Source: an uncultured Opitutaceae bacterium (GTDB lineage: Bacteria; Verrucomicrobiota; Verrucomicrobiia; Opitutales; Opitutaceae). From it: a DNA stretch of 5,963 nucleotides. The DNA is taken from the NCBI GenBank assembly GCA_937128785.1, contig CAKZMS010000668.1, positions 1 through 5,963 of the forward strand, read 5' to 3'. A program made the position numbers and the translations under genes. The notes beneath the pieces are model-generated. The model did no database searches. It saw nothing but the letters and a program-made list of their open reading frames with translations, and was not told the DNA's origin. Below, in pieces: positions 1-5,845 of this stretch. Numbering within the stretch: the first letter of the stretch is position 1; each line of letters opens with the position of its first letter.

Positions 1-108
1 GACAAAACCGGGACTTCAAAGGTGAGGGATGTCCTTGCGAGTCGCGCAAAGCCTGTTTCGCTGCTCTCTCCACCAAGTCGTCCCGGAACCCCGATCCCGT
101 CCCCCGCC

Positions 109-3100
109 ATGCCAAGCTCCCTCCCTATTCGTCCGGTCGCCAAACTGATGGCCGCCAACCGCTCCGAAATCGCCGTCCGTATTTTTCGGGCCGGCACGGA
201 ACTCGATCTGCGCACCGTGGCGGTCTTTGCCCCAGAGGACCGTTGCTGCATTCCTCGCTTCAAGGCTGATGAAGCCTATCAGGTAGGATCGGGCAAAGGT
301 CCGGTGGCTGCCTACCTCGACATCGAGAGTGTCATTGGGATCGCGAAGGAGAAGGGTGTGGATGCGATTCACCCGGGTTACGGGTTCCTTTCCGAGAATC
401 CCGTTTTCGCCCGTGCCTGCCAGGGGGCCGGTTTCGTTTGGGTGGGACCGAGTCCGGATCTGCTCGATAACATGGGCGACAAAACCGCGGCCCGCGCCAT
501 GGCCCAAAAGGTGGGCGTGCCGGTGCTACCCGGCACCGAAGATCCGGTGGCGGATCGGGCGGAGGCCAAGAAGATCGCGAAAAAGATCGGCTTTCCGCTG
601 ATCATCAAGGCGGCCTTTGGCGGGGGTGGACGTGGCATGCGCATCGTCAAGAAAGCGGCCGACCTGGATTCCCTGCTGGATGAAGCGCAGGGGGAAGCGG
701 AACGTGCCTTTGGTAACCCGGCAGTCTTCCTCGAGAAGTATATCCAGAACGCCAAGCACATCGAGGTGCAGATCCTCGGTGACAAGCACGGCAACGTGAT
801 TCACCTGCACGAGCGCGACTGCTCCGTGCAGCGTCGCCACCAAAAGGTGGTCGAGGTCGCGCCCAGCTACGGCTTGCCTGAAGATGTCGTGGCGGAGCTT
901 TGTGGAGCCGCCGCCGATCTGGCCCGCTCGATCAAATACGACAACGCCGGTACGGTGGAGTTTCTCTACGACTTGGATCGCCACGAGTGGTTTTTCATCG
1001 AGATGAATCCCCGTATCCAGGTTGAGCATACCGTTACCGAGGTGGTCACCGGTCTCGATCTGGTGCGGGCCCAGATCCTGATTGCCCAAGGGCACTCCCT
1101 GCACTCTCCCGAAGTCGGCATGCCGGCCCAGGCGGATATTCCCCGCAATGGATTCGCCCTGCAGTCCCGGGTCACCACTGAGGACCCGGAAAACAAATTC
1201 ATGCCCGACTACGGTCGCCTCATGGCCTACCGGTCGCCCGGCGGCCTCGGTATCCGCATCGATGGCGGCATGGGCTTTGCCGGTGCGGTGATCACGCCGT
1301 TCTACGATTCCATGTTGGCGAAGCTGGTGGCGTTTGGTCCGACGTATGAGATCGCCATGGCCCGTATGCACCGGGCGCTGGCTGAGTATCGGATCCGCGG
1401 GGTGAAGACCAACATCCCCTTTTTGGAGAACGTGATCGCCCATCCGAAGTTTCGTTCCGGCCAAGCCACCACGACCCTCATCGATACGACCCCCGAGTTG
1501 TTCCGTTTCAAGAAGCGGAAGGATCGCGCCACCAAGCTGCTCAACTTCCTGGGGGAGGTTGCCGTCAACGGCAACCCCCACGCCAAGGGCTTTAAGCCGG
1601 CGACACCCTTCGCTTCGCCGCCGGCCCCGGAATACGATCATCAGGTTGAGCCGCCGCCCGGCACCCGCCAACTGCTGTTGGAAATGGGTCCCAAGAAATT
1701 CGCGGATTGGACGATGAAGCAGAAGCGCCTCCTGATCACGGACACCACCTTCCGCGATGCCCATCAGTCACTCATGGCTACGCGGGTGCGCTCTTTCGAC
1801 ATGTTGGCCAGTGCGGATGCCCTGGCGCGCGATGTTCCCGGCTTGTTCTCGCTCGAGATGTGGGGTGGGGCGACCTTCGACACCGCCATGCGTTTTCTCA
1901 ACGAGGATCCTTGGGAACGCCTGCGCCAGCTCCGAGCCAAGGTGCCGAACATCTGTTTCCAGATGCTCTTCCGCGGAGCCAACGCCGTCGGTTACACCAA
2001 TTACCCGGACCACATCGTGGCCGGGTTCGTGAAACATGCGGCGGACAACGGCATGGATATCTTCCGCATCTTCGATTCGCTTAATTACCTGCCGAATCTG
2101 CGGGTGGCGATGGAGGCGGTGCAGGACACGCACGCGATCTGCGAAGGCACCTTGTGCTACACCGGCGACATCCTCGATCCGAAGCGAGACAAGTATGACC
2201 TGAAGTATTACGTCCGCCTCGCCAAGGAGCTGGAGAAGATGGGGGCCCACATGATCGCCATTAAGGACATGGCCGGTCTGGCCCGTCCGCCAGCGGCGGC
2301 GAAACTCGTGAAGACGCTGCGCCAGGAGATCGGTCTGCCAATTCACTTCCACACGCACGACACGAGCGGCATCAATGCCAGCTCGGTGCTCAGTGCCGCC
2401 AATTCCGGCGTCGACGTGGTGGACCTCGCTCTCGCGTCCATGAGTGGCAGTACTTCGCAGCCCAACTTGAACTCCATCGTCGCGGCCCTGCGTGGGACGT
2501 CGCGGGACACCCGACTCGATCTCTCCGCCCTCGATCGCTTTTCGGATTATTGGGAACAGGTGCGGCCCATCTATACCCCGTTTGATACCGCGCCCAAGCA
2601 CGGTTCAGCCGAGGTGTATCTCCACGAGATGCCGGGTGGCCAGTTCACCAATCTTAAGGAGCAGGCCAATTCCATGGGAGTCGGTCACCGCTGGCCGGAG
2701 ATCGCGCGCACTTATGCCGAAGTGAATCAGCTCTTTGGCGACATCGTTAAGGTCACCCCCTCATCCAAGGTGGTCGGTGACATGGCGCTCTTTCTGTTCT
2801 CCCGTGGCATCAAACCGACCGACGTGGTTAATCTTGAGCCGGGTGCCACCCCGTTCCCGGAAAGTGTGATCGATATGTTGACGGGTGGTCTCGGTTGGCC
2901 GGATGGAGGCTGGCCGGAAGATGTGTCCAAGGCCGTGCTCGGCCCGGAAAAACACCGTAGGGCCAAGTCGAAGTATCGGGCCTTGATCAAGAAGGCCAAA
3001 GCCGCCAAGCCGAGGTCGGCCGCCGCCCGCAAGGGTGCCATCACCCGGGGAATGTCCCAGGTGCGGAAGGAGGTTGCCGCCAAGCTGCGCCATCAACCGA

Positions 3101-3636
3101 CGGACGACGAACTGTTCTCCCACCTGATGTATCCACAGGTCTATGACGCCTTTGCCAAACACCAGCGCGAATACGGCGATGTCAGTGTGCTGCCGAGCCC
3201 GGCATTCTTTTATGGCCTCCAGCCCGGCGAGGAAATTTCGGTCGAGATCGAAGAGGGCAAGGTCCTCATCATTCGCCTCGTCAGCATCGGTGAGCCCGAC
3301 AAGGACGGTAAGCGGGTCGTTGGCTATGAACTCAACGGTATCGCCCGCGATCTTGTCATTGTGGACAAGACCGTCACGACCACGACCAAGACTCGGGCCA
3401 AGGCTGACCCGGCGAAGCCGGAACAGGTCGGTGCGCCGATCCCGGGTCTCATTGCCTCCCTCTCCGTTTCCGTCGGCAGCAAAGTCGCCAAGGGCGAGAA
3501 GCTGCTGCTCATGGAGGCCATGAAGATGCAGACCACGGTCTACGCGCCCTGCGCGGGTGTGGTGAACGACGTCACGGTCGAAGTCGGCGAAACCGTCGAA
3601 AGCAAAGACCTCCTGGTGCAGATCAAACCCGCGTGA
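109..3636 (+). CDS. pyc: Pyruvate carboxylase, single-chain biotin enzyme
   Basis: Carboxylates pyruvate to oxaloacetate using ATP and bicarbonate, an anaplerotic and gluconeogenic step in the cytoplasm. Residues are counted from the ATG at 109 (1175 aa, a usual length for the family). The biotin carboxylase domain spans about residues 10-460, with the glycine loop FGGGGRGMR at 170-178, HERDCSVQRRHQK at 234-246 and EMNPRIQVEH at 298-307 (catalytic Arg302, Glu306). The carboxyltransferase domain carries TTFRDAHQS from 546, with metal ligands Asp550, His748 and His750 and the Lys to be carbamylated, Lys719, in IKDMAGL. The spacing of these four matches known Pyc enzymes as I remember them. A very basic linker (948-987) precedes the tetramerisation region. 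The biotin carrier domain (about 1110-1174) has MEAMKMQ with biotinyl Lys1139. A GTG at 22 would add 29 Pro/Ser-rich residues; I prefer 109 because homology begins at KLMAANRSEIAVRIFRAG. Neither start has a Shine-Dalgarno. Acetyl-CoA activation is typical of the family but is not readable here. Confidence 0.97.
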   Translation: MPSSLPIRPVAKLMAANRSEIAVRIFRAGTELDLRTVAVFAPEDRCCIPRFKADEAYQVGSGKGPVAAYLDIESVIGIAKEKGVDAIHPGYGFLSENPVFARACQGAGFVWVGPSPDLLDNMGDKTAARAMAQKVGVPVLPGTEDPVADRAEAKKIAKKIGFPLIIKAAFGGGGRGMRIVKKAADLDSLLDEAQGEAERAFGNPAVFLEKYIQNAKHIEVQILGDKHGNVIHLHERDCSVQRRHQKVVEVAPSYGLPEDVVAELCGAAADLARSIKYDNAGTVEFLYDLDRHEWFFIEMNPRIQVEHTVTEVVTGLDLVRAQILIAQGHSLHSPEVGMPAQADIPRNGFALQSRVTTEDPENKFMPDYGRLMAYRSPGGLGIRIDGGMGFAGAVITPFYDSMLAKLVAFGPTYEIAMARMHRALAEYRIRGVKTNIPFLENVIAHPKFRSGQATTTLIDTTPELFRFKKRKDRATKLLNFLGEVAVNGNPHAKGFKPATPFASPPAPEYDHQVEPPPGTRQLLLEMGPKKFADWTMKQKRLLITDTTFRDAHQSLMATRVRSFDMLASADALARDVPGLFSLEMWGGATFDTAMRFLNEDPWERLRQLRAKVPNICFQMLFRGANAVGYTNYPDHIVAGFVKHAADNGMDIFRIFDSLNYLPNLRVAMEAVQDTHAICEGTLCYTGDILDPKRDKYDLKYYVRLAKELEKMGAHMIAIKDMAGLARPPAAAKLVKTLRQEIGLPIHFHTHDTSGINASSVLSAANSGVDVVDLALASMSGSTSQPNLNSIVAALRGTSRDTRLDLSALDRFSDYWEQVRPIYTPFDTAPKHGSAEVYLHEMPGGQFTNLKEQANSMGVGHRWPEIARTYAEVNQLFGDIVKVTPSSKVVGDMALFLFSRGIKPTDVVNLEPGATPFPESVIDMLTGGLGWPDGGWPEDVSKAVLGPEKHRRAKSKYRALIKKAKAAKPRSAAARKGAITRGMSQVRKEVAAKLRHQPTDDELFSHLMYPQVYDAFAKHQREYGDVSVLPSPAFFYGLQPGEEISVEIEEGKVLIIRLVSIGEPDKDGKRVVGYELNGIARDLVIVDKTVTTTTKTRAKADPAKPEQVGAPIPGLIASLSVSVGSKVAKGEKLLLMEAMKMQTTVYAPCAGVVNDVTVEVGETVESKDLLVQIKPA

Positions 3637-3639
3637 TAC

Positions 3640-3707
3640 GGGGTCAGCGTCGTGAAAATGTAACTGCAGCCCGCAAGGGCGTAATTAACATTTTAAGACC
3701 TGACCCC
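3640..3707 (+). repeat. Type A extragenic palindrome, copy 1
   Basis: A 68 bp imperfect palindrome that begins three bases after the pyc stop codon. The outer arms GGGGTCAG (3640-3647) and CTGACCCC (3700-3707) pair perfectly. C3648 is unpaired, GTC (3649-3651) pairs with GAC (3697-3699), and AAAATG (3655-3660) pairs with CATTTT (3689-3694). The tip is a GCCC/GGGC stem closed by a GCAA loop (3669-3680), a GNRA-type tetraloop if transcribed. Two more copies lie downstream in the same orientation. It may fold in the pyc transcript and protect or end its 3' end, but no T-run follows, so it is not a typical intrinsic terminator. Confidence 0.85.
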
Positions 3708-3741
3708 TTCGACCGTTCGTCTTACCCAAATTCTCCCAACC

Positions 3742-4095
3742 ATGATCGAAGACCTCGACGATTCCGCTCGCGCCGAGCAGGTGTGTTCCGGTCAAAAACT
3801 GGCCGTTGGCGCGATTCTGCTGAATCTGATCTCAATTCCGTTTTTGATGGTTCCCGAGGGCGCCGTGATCCGGGCCCCCTTGGTGTTGATCGCCATCGTC
3901 CTGGCGGTCTTGGGCATCGTGCGCATGGCGCGCGCGCTAGGCATCAACTTGATCGTCATCGTGCTCATGGCCATGGCCATGGTGATCCCGTTGGTGAATC
4001 TGGTGATCCTGTTGATCATCAATGCCCGTGCCACCAGCTTCCTCCGCGACCACGGCTACACCGTCGGCATGTTCGGCGCAAAGAAGACCGGGTAG
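3742..4095 (+). CDS. Small membrane protein of unknown function
   Basis: A 117 aa protein. Residues 1-18 form an acidic, soluble N-terminus (MIEDLDDSARAEQ). Three strongly hydrophobic segments follow at about 20-37, 45-63 and 68-93, so it should be an inner-membrane protein with three helices. The first two are separated by a short PEGAVIR turn and the last two by RMARALG. The C-terminal tail NARATSFLRDHGYTVGMFGA looks like a conserved ending: I recall small bacterial membrane proteins closing with a similar GYxVGxxGA pattern, but I cannot name the family. The ATG at 3742 is chosen because the acidic start and hydrophobic pattern are coherent; no Shine-Dalgarno precedes it. It lies 105 bases after pyc with a palindrome between, so co-transcription with pyc is possible but unproven. 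It contains no enzyme motif. Confidence 0.75.
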   Translation: MIEDLDDSARAEQVCSGQKLAVGAILLNLISIPFLMVPEGAVIRAPLVLIAIVLAVLGIVRMARALGINLIVIVLMAMAMVIPLVNLVILLIINARATSFLRDHGYTVGMFGAKKTG

Positions 4096-4143
4096 GGCGA
4101 ACTGAATCTGACTGCTCAAGTTCCCGCCGCTGAGCGAAGCCCC

Positions 4144-4206
4144 GGGGTCAGCGTCGTTAAAATGTTAACGAAGTGAAACGCAGTTAACCTTTTCCGACCT
4201 GACCCC
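4144..4206 (+). repeat. Type A extragenic palindrome, copy 2
   Basis: A 63 bp copy. Outer arms GGGGTCAG (4144-4151) and CTGACCCC (4199-4206) pair. C4152 is unpaired as in the other copies. GTCG (4153-4156) pairs with CGAC (4195-4198), AAAA (4159-4162) with TTTT (4190-4193), and GTTAAC (4164-4169) with GTTAAC (4183-4188), leaving a loop of 13 bases. It starts 48 bases after the stop of the membrane protein gene. The inner stem differs in sequence from copies 1 and 3 but is still self-complementary. Confidence 0.85.
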
Positions 4207-4233
4207 TTAACCGCGCCGACCGTCAGCACGCTC

Positions 4234-4258
4234 GGACGACACAGAGGTCGTCCCTCCC
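4234..4258 (-). repeat. Type B REP-like hairpin, copy 1
   Basis: On the plus strand GGACGAC (4234-4240) and GTCGTCC (4247-4253) form a perfect 7 bp stem around ACAGAG, followed directly by CTCCC. Read on the minus strand this is GGGAG, then the hairpin. A GGAG or GTAG tetranucleotide 5' of a small palindrome is the described layout of REP sequences handled by REP-associated tyrosine transposases (RAYTs). A second copy is at 5200-5224. No RAYT gene is in the window. Confidence 0.75.
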
Positions 4259-4269
4259 AAAAAACACGA

Positions 4270-4297
4270 TTGAACCGACCAGTTGGTAGACTAGTTT
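4270..4297 (+). promoter_or_regulatory. Possible promoter of the toxin-antitoxin operon
   Basis: TTGAAC (4270-4275) and TAGTTT (4292-4297) are separated by 16 bases and resemble weak sigma-70 -35 and -10 boxes, nine bases before the antitoxin ATG. That is close, so transcripts would have a very short or no leader. Phd-type antitoxins usually bind their own promoter. The small palindrome ACTAGT (4290-4295) overlaps the -10 box and could be part of an operator. This is only a match by eye. Confidence 0.25.
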
Positions 4298-4305
4298 GAT
4301 AAAAC

Positions 4306-4569
4306 ATGAAACGGAAAGTGAAGCAAAAGACTAAGTCGGTCGGCTCCTATGAGGCCAAAACGCACCTGCCTCAGCTTCTCGATATGGTCGAAGAAGGGCA
4401 GGCCGTTACCATTACCCGACGTTCGCGTGAAGTGGCCCGATTGGTGCCGACGACCGACCCAACCGCGAAACAAGCCGTGTTCAGCCAGATCCGAACCCTT
4501 CGTTCGCAAATCAAAATGGACCGAGAAATGAGTGCCCGTGCCCTCATCGACGCCGGCCGTCGTATTTGA
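4306..4569 (+). CDS. Phd/YefM-family antitoxin
   Basis: An 87 aa protein, the antitoxin half of a type II toxin-antitoxin pair. After a very basic N-terminus (MKRKVKQKTK) comes the Phd/YefM fold: VGSYEAKTHLPQLLDMVEEG at 12-31, then QAVTITRRSREVARLVP at 32-48. This is the family's usual pattern of a strand, the conserved (E/D)AKxxLxxLL helix, and strands with a basic turn. In this family that part dimerises and binds the operon promoter. The charged C-terminal half (about 55-87) is where family members wrap around and block the toxin. The stop is three bases before the toxin start, so the genes are translationally linked and antitoxin is made first. Phd-type antitoxins are commonly paired with PIN toxins as well as with Doc or YoeB. 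No Shine-Dalgarno precedes the ATG at 4306. Confidence 0.9.
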   Translation: MKRKVKQKTKSVGSYEAKTHLPQLLDMVEEGQAVTITRRSREVARLVPTTDPTAKQAVFSQIRTLRSQIKMDREMSARALIDAGRRI

Positions 4570-4572
4570 ATT

Positions 4573-4986
4573 ATGTCGCTGCTCGTTATCGATGCGTGTC
4601 TGGCCCTCGGTTTGGTTTTGCCAGACGAACAAGAGGTCGCGGCCATGGCGGTGTTGGCCAAGCTGGAAGCGGATGTTCCCGCCGTCGTGCCGGCCCATTG
4701 GATCGTGGAAGTCACTAATGGTATTTTGATGGCAGAACGTCGCGGTCGTTTGACTCAGGCTCAGGCCGCCGCCGCGCTACAGCTGCTAACCGCCCTACCG
4801 ATTGAGACCGATCTTGAGACGGGTTCCCGCATGACGGGAGATGTCATGGCACTGGCCCGCCAGTTTAAGCTCACGGCTTACGACGCGGCCTATTTGGAAT
4901 TGGCCATGCGCCTTGGCGCAAAGTTGGGCACCACCGACCGCGCCTTGGTCAAAGCCGCGAAGAAGGTGGGCGTCCCCATCGCCTAA
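4573..4986 (+). CDS. vapC: PIN-domain toxin, VapC-like ribonuclease
   Basis: A 137 aa protein, the usual VapC length. The PIN fold binds Mg2+ or Mn2+ through conserved acidic residues, and all four are visible: Asp7 in LLVIDACLALG, Glu46 in HWIVEVTNGI, Asp104 in LTAYDAAYLELA and Asp122 in LGTTDRAL. The enzyme should therefore be catalytically competent. VapC toxins cleave tRNA or rRNA when freed from the antitoxin and so stop translation; the target here cannot be read from sequence. The gene starts three bases after the antitoxin stop and has no Shine-Dalgarno of its own, suggesting coupled translation. The operon sits between two direct copies of a composite palindromic repeat, which fits a module that came in, or can be lost, as a cassette. 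Confidence 0.9.
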   Translation: MSLLVIDACLALGLVLPDEQEVAAMAVLAKLEADVPAVVPAHWIVEVTNGILMAERRGRLTQAQAAAALQLLTALPIETDLETGSRMTGDVMALARQFKLTAYDAAYLELAMRLGAKLGTTDRALVKAAKKVGVPIA

Positions 4987-5033
4987 GGCCCCGCGCAGCC
5001 AATTGGATCCAAGCGGTATGGTGAGCGAACCCT

Positions 5034-5100
5034 GGGGTCAGCGTCGCTGAAAAGCGCAAATGGAGCGCCAGCGAAATTGCGCTTTTAGCGACCTGACCCC
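5034..5100 (+). repeat. Type A extragenic palindrome, copy 3
   Basis: The best-paired copy, 67 bp. GGGGTCAG (5034-5041) pairs with CTGACCCC (5093-5100), GTCGCT (5043-5048) with AGCGAC (5087-5092), and AAAAGCGCAA (5050-5059) with TTGCGCTTTT (5077-5086). This gives 24 base pairs, with C5042 and G5049 as single unpaired bases on the same arm. TGG/CCA at the tip could pair further. It begins 47 bases after the toxin stop codon, almost the same distance as copy 2 from its gene. Confidence 0.88.
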
Positions 5101-5131
5101 TTCACCGGTCCGACCGTCAGAACCCACTAAC

Positions 5132-5157
5132 TGCCCTACCGTTAGCGGGGCACTCCC
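5132..5157 (-). repeat. Short REP-like palindrome inside the downstream composite repeat
   Basis: TGCCC (5132-5136) and GGGCA (5148-5152) form a 5 bp stem. An alternative fold pairs GCC (5133-5135) with GGC (5149-5151) and CCG (5139-5141) with CGG (5146-5148). CTCCC follows directly at 5153-5157, so on the minus strand it reads GGGAG and then a hairpin, the same layout as the type B elements but with a different stem. Its neighbour CAGGCT (5163-5168) can pair with AGCCTG (5191-5196). The palindromes are short, so chance cannot be excluded. Confidence 0.4.
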
Positions 5158-5199
5158 AGACGCAGGCTAAAGCACGGCGCTACATGATTCAGCCTGTTC

Positions 5200-5224
5200 G
5201 GGCGACACGGAGGTCGTCCCTCCC
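5200..5224 (-). repeat. Type B REP-like hairpin, copy 2
   Basis: GGGCGAC (5200-5206) pairs with GTCGTCC (5213-5219) around ACGGAG and is followed by CTCCC. It matches 4234-4258 except for two A-to-G changes, one in the stem (A-T to G-T, a wobble if transcribed) and one in the loop. It lies 8 bases beyond the stop codon of the minus-strand DUF1643 gene. Confidence 0.75.
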
Positions 5225-5232
5225 AACCAGCC

Positions 5233-5715
5233 TCAAGGCTCCCACCGCACCAACGGCGCATCGGCGCGCACGTAGAGCGGGTGCCGCGGGTGGCCATCCT
5301 TGGTTTGGCCGACACACCACAGCTCGTGATCCTTGAGGAGTTTCACGACGGCGTCCGCGCGGCTCAGGAATTCTCCATGCACGCCCCACGCGGCGATGAC
5401 CTTTTCGCATTTGGAAGCGGCCTCGAGCAGGGCGGCATCGTTCTCGGGTCCGTTGGGGTCGGCCGCCGCTTTCATGACCTTGGGATCGGTCGCGCGCATG
5501 CCGAACAGGTTGCCCATCCAGAAGCCATCCATGCCTTCGCGCTCCGAGAAGCGGGCAATCCGCGTTAGGGTGGGATCGAGTTTCTGCTCGTCGGCGGTAC
5601 TGGGATTGAGCCCGATCCACAGAAAAAGCCGATCGCCGCCCATCAGCGGATTAAAACGATGGATCAGCGAGTAGCGGTGCACCCGATCCGGCGAAAAATG
5701 GCATTCGTTTTCCAA
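5233..5715 (-). CDS. DUF1643 family protein
   Basis: A 160 aa cytoplasmic protein with the motifs I associate with DUF1643, in order: HRYSL (13-17), LFLWIGLNPSTADE (30-43), LDPTLTR (46-52), NLFGMRATDP (69-78), DPNGPENDAAL (86-96), AWGVHGEF (109-116), VGQTKDGHPRHPLY (135-148) and a PLVRW ending (154-158). The biochemical role of this family is not known to me; the many conserved Asn, Asp, Arg and His residues suggest an enzyme or nucleotide-binding protein. It looks complete. The start is probably the TTG at 5713-5715: a stop lies four codons upstream in frame and the next ATG (Met25) would remove conserved residues. A GTG at residue 12 is the only reasonable alternative. It is transcribed toward the toxin gene, and the palindromes between them may separate the two transcripts. 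Confidence 0.88.
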   Translation of the reverse strand: MENECHFSPDRVHRYSLIHRFNPLMGGDRLFLWIGLNPSTADEQKLDPTLTRIARFSEREGMDGFWMGNLFGMRATDPKVMKAAADPNGPENDAALLEAASKCEKVIAAWGVHGEFLSRADAVVKLLKDHELWCVGQTKDGHPRHPLYVRADAPLVRWEP

Positions 5716-5729
5716 GGGAGCTTTTTAAC

Positions 5730-5759
5730 CACGGATGGACACAGATAGACACGGATAGC
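5730..5759 (-). repeat. Three tandem decamers in the DUF1643 leader
   Basis: Three 10 bp units follow one another: CACGGATGGA (5730-5739), CACAGATAGA (5740-5749) and CACGGATAGC (5750-5759). On the minus strand they read toward the DUF1643 start codon, ending 14 bases before it, with GGTTAAAAAG after the last unit. From memory, similar CACGGAT-type tandem repeats joined to a TTAACCA end occur between genes in many unrelated bacteria. Function is unknown. Confidence 0.7.
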
Positions 5760-5800
5760 TGAAGGACCGGGAAGGGTTGAAGGACTGAGAGGCAACGCTG

Positions 5801-5823
5801 CCATTTTGTGATCGGAAAAATGG
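5801..5823. repeat. Small inverted repeat in a non-coding stretch
   Basis: CCATTTT (5801-5807) and AAAATGG (5817-5823) are perfect inverted repeats around nine bases. Nearby, TGAAGGAC occurs twice (5760-5767, 5778-5785). No T-run follows on either strand. I see no gene in 5760-5889. Confidence 0.35.
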
Positions 5824-5845
5824 TGAGATCAGGGGTTGTGAATCT

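Larger units (their letters stand above)
4131..4260. repeat. Composite direct repeat, upstream copy
   Basis: This block matches 5022-5226 in the same orientation. Shared parts, in order, are TGAGCGAA (4131-4138), the type A palindrome (4144-4206), an ACCG..CCGACCGTCAG segment (4210-4224) and the type B hairpin ending in CTCCCAA (4234-4260). It ends 45 bases before the antitoxin start codon, so it lies immediately upstream of the toxin-antitoxin operon. The other copy lies just behind the toxin gene. I delimited it by eye, so the edges are approximate. Confidence 0.7.
5022..5226. repeat. Composite direct repeat, downstream copy
   Basis: Counterpart of 4131-4260. Shared parts are TGAGCGAA (5022-5029), the type A palindrome (5034-5100), ACCGGTCCGACCGTCAG (5104-5120) and the type B hairpin with its CTCCCAA tail (5200-5226). 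About 75 bases between the last two parts (5121-5196) are absent from the upstream copy and hold further short palindromes. The block fills the space between the convergent toxin gene and DUF1643 gene. Confidence 0.7.

Noticed and set aside
22..108. GTG start giving Pyc a 29-residue N-terminal extension
   Set aside because: The extension is rich in Pro and Ser and has no similarity to Pyc N-termini. The ATG at 109 lies 12 codons before the first conserved residues.
526..1764. Long open frame (412 codons) antisense to pyc
   Set aside because: It lies opposite an unmistakable pyc reading frame and its protein shows no family motif. Long antisense frames are common opposite GC-rich codons.
1768..2601. 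Second long antisense frame (277 codons) within pyc
   Set aside because: Same reason: a shadow of the carboxyltransferase-coding sequence with no recognisable motif.
3633..4133. Open frame of 166 codons overlapping the pyc stop and the membrane protein gene
   Set aside because: It runs through a palindromic repeat and gives an Arg/His-rich protein typical of a wrong frame, while the overlapping frame has clear membrane helices.
3640..5226. CRISPR array
   Set aside because: The repeats are few, irregularly spaced by hundreds of bases with genes between them, and are palindromes of differing inner sequence.
4131..5226. Insertion sequence or compound transposon carrying the toxin-antitoxin genes
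   Set aside because: There is no transposase gene, and I found no target-site duplication outside the flanking repeats.
5801..5823. CCATTTT/AAAATGG inverted repeat as an intrinsic terminator of the right-edge gene
   Set aside because: The stem is AT-rich and lacks a following T-run on the minus strand.
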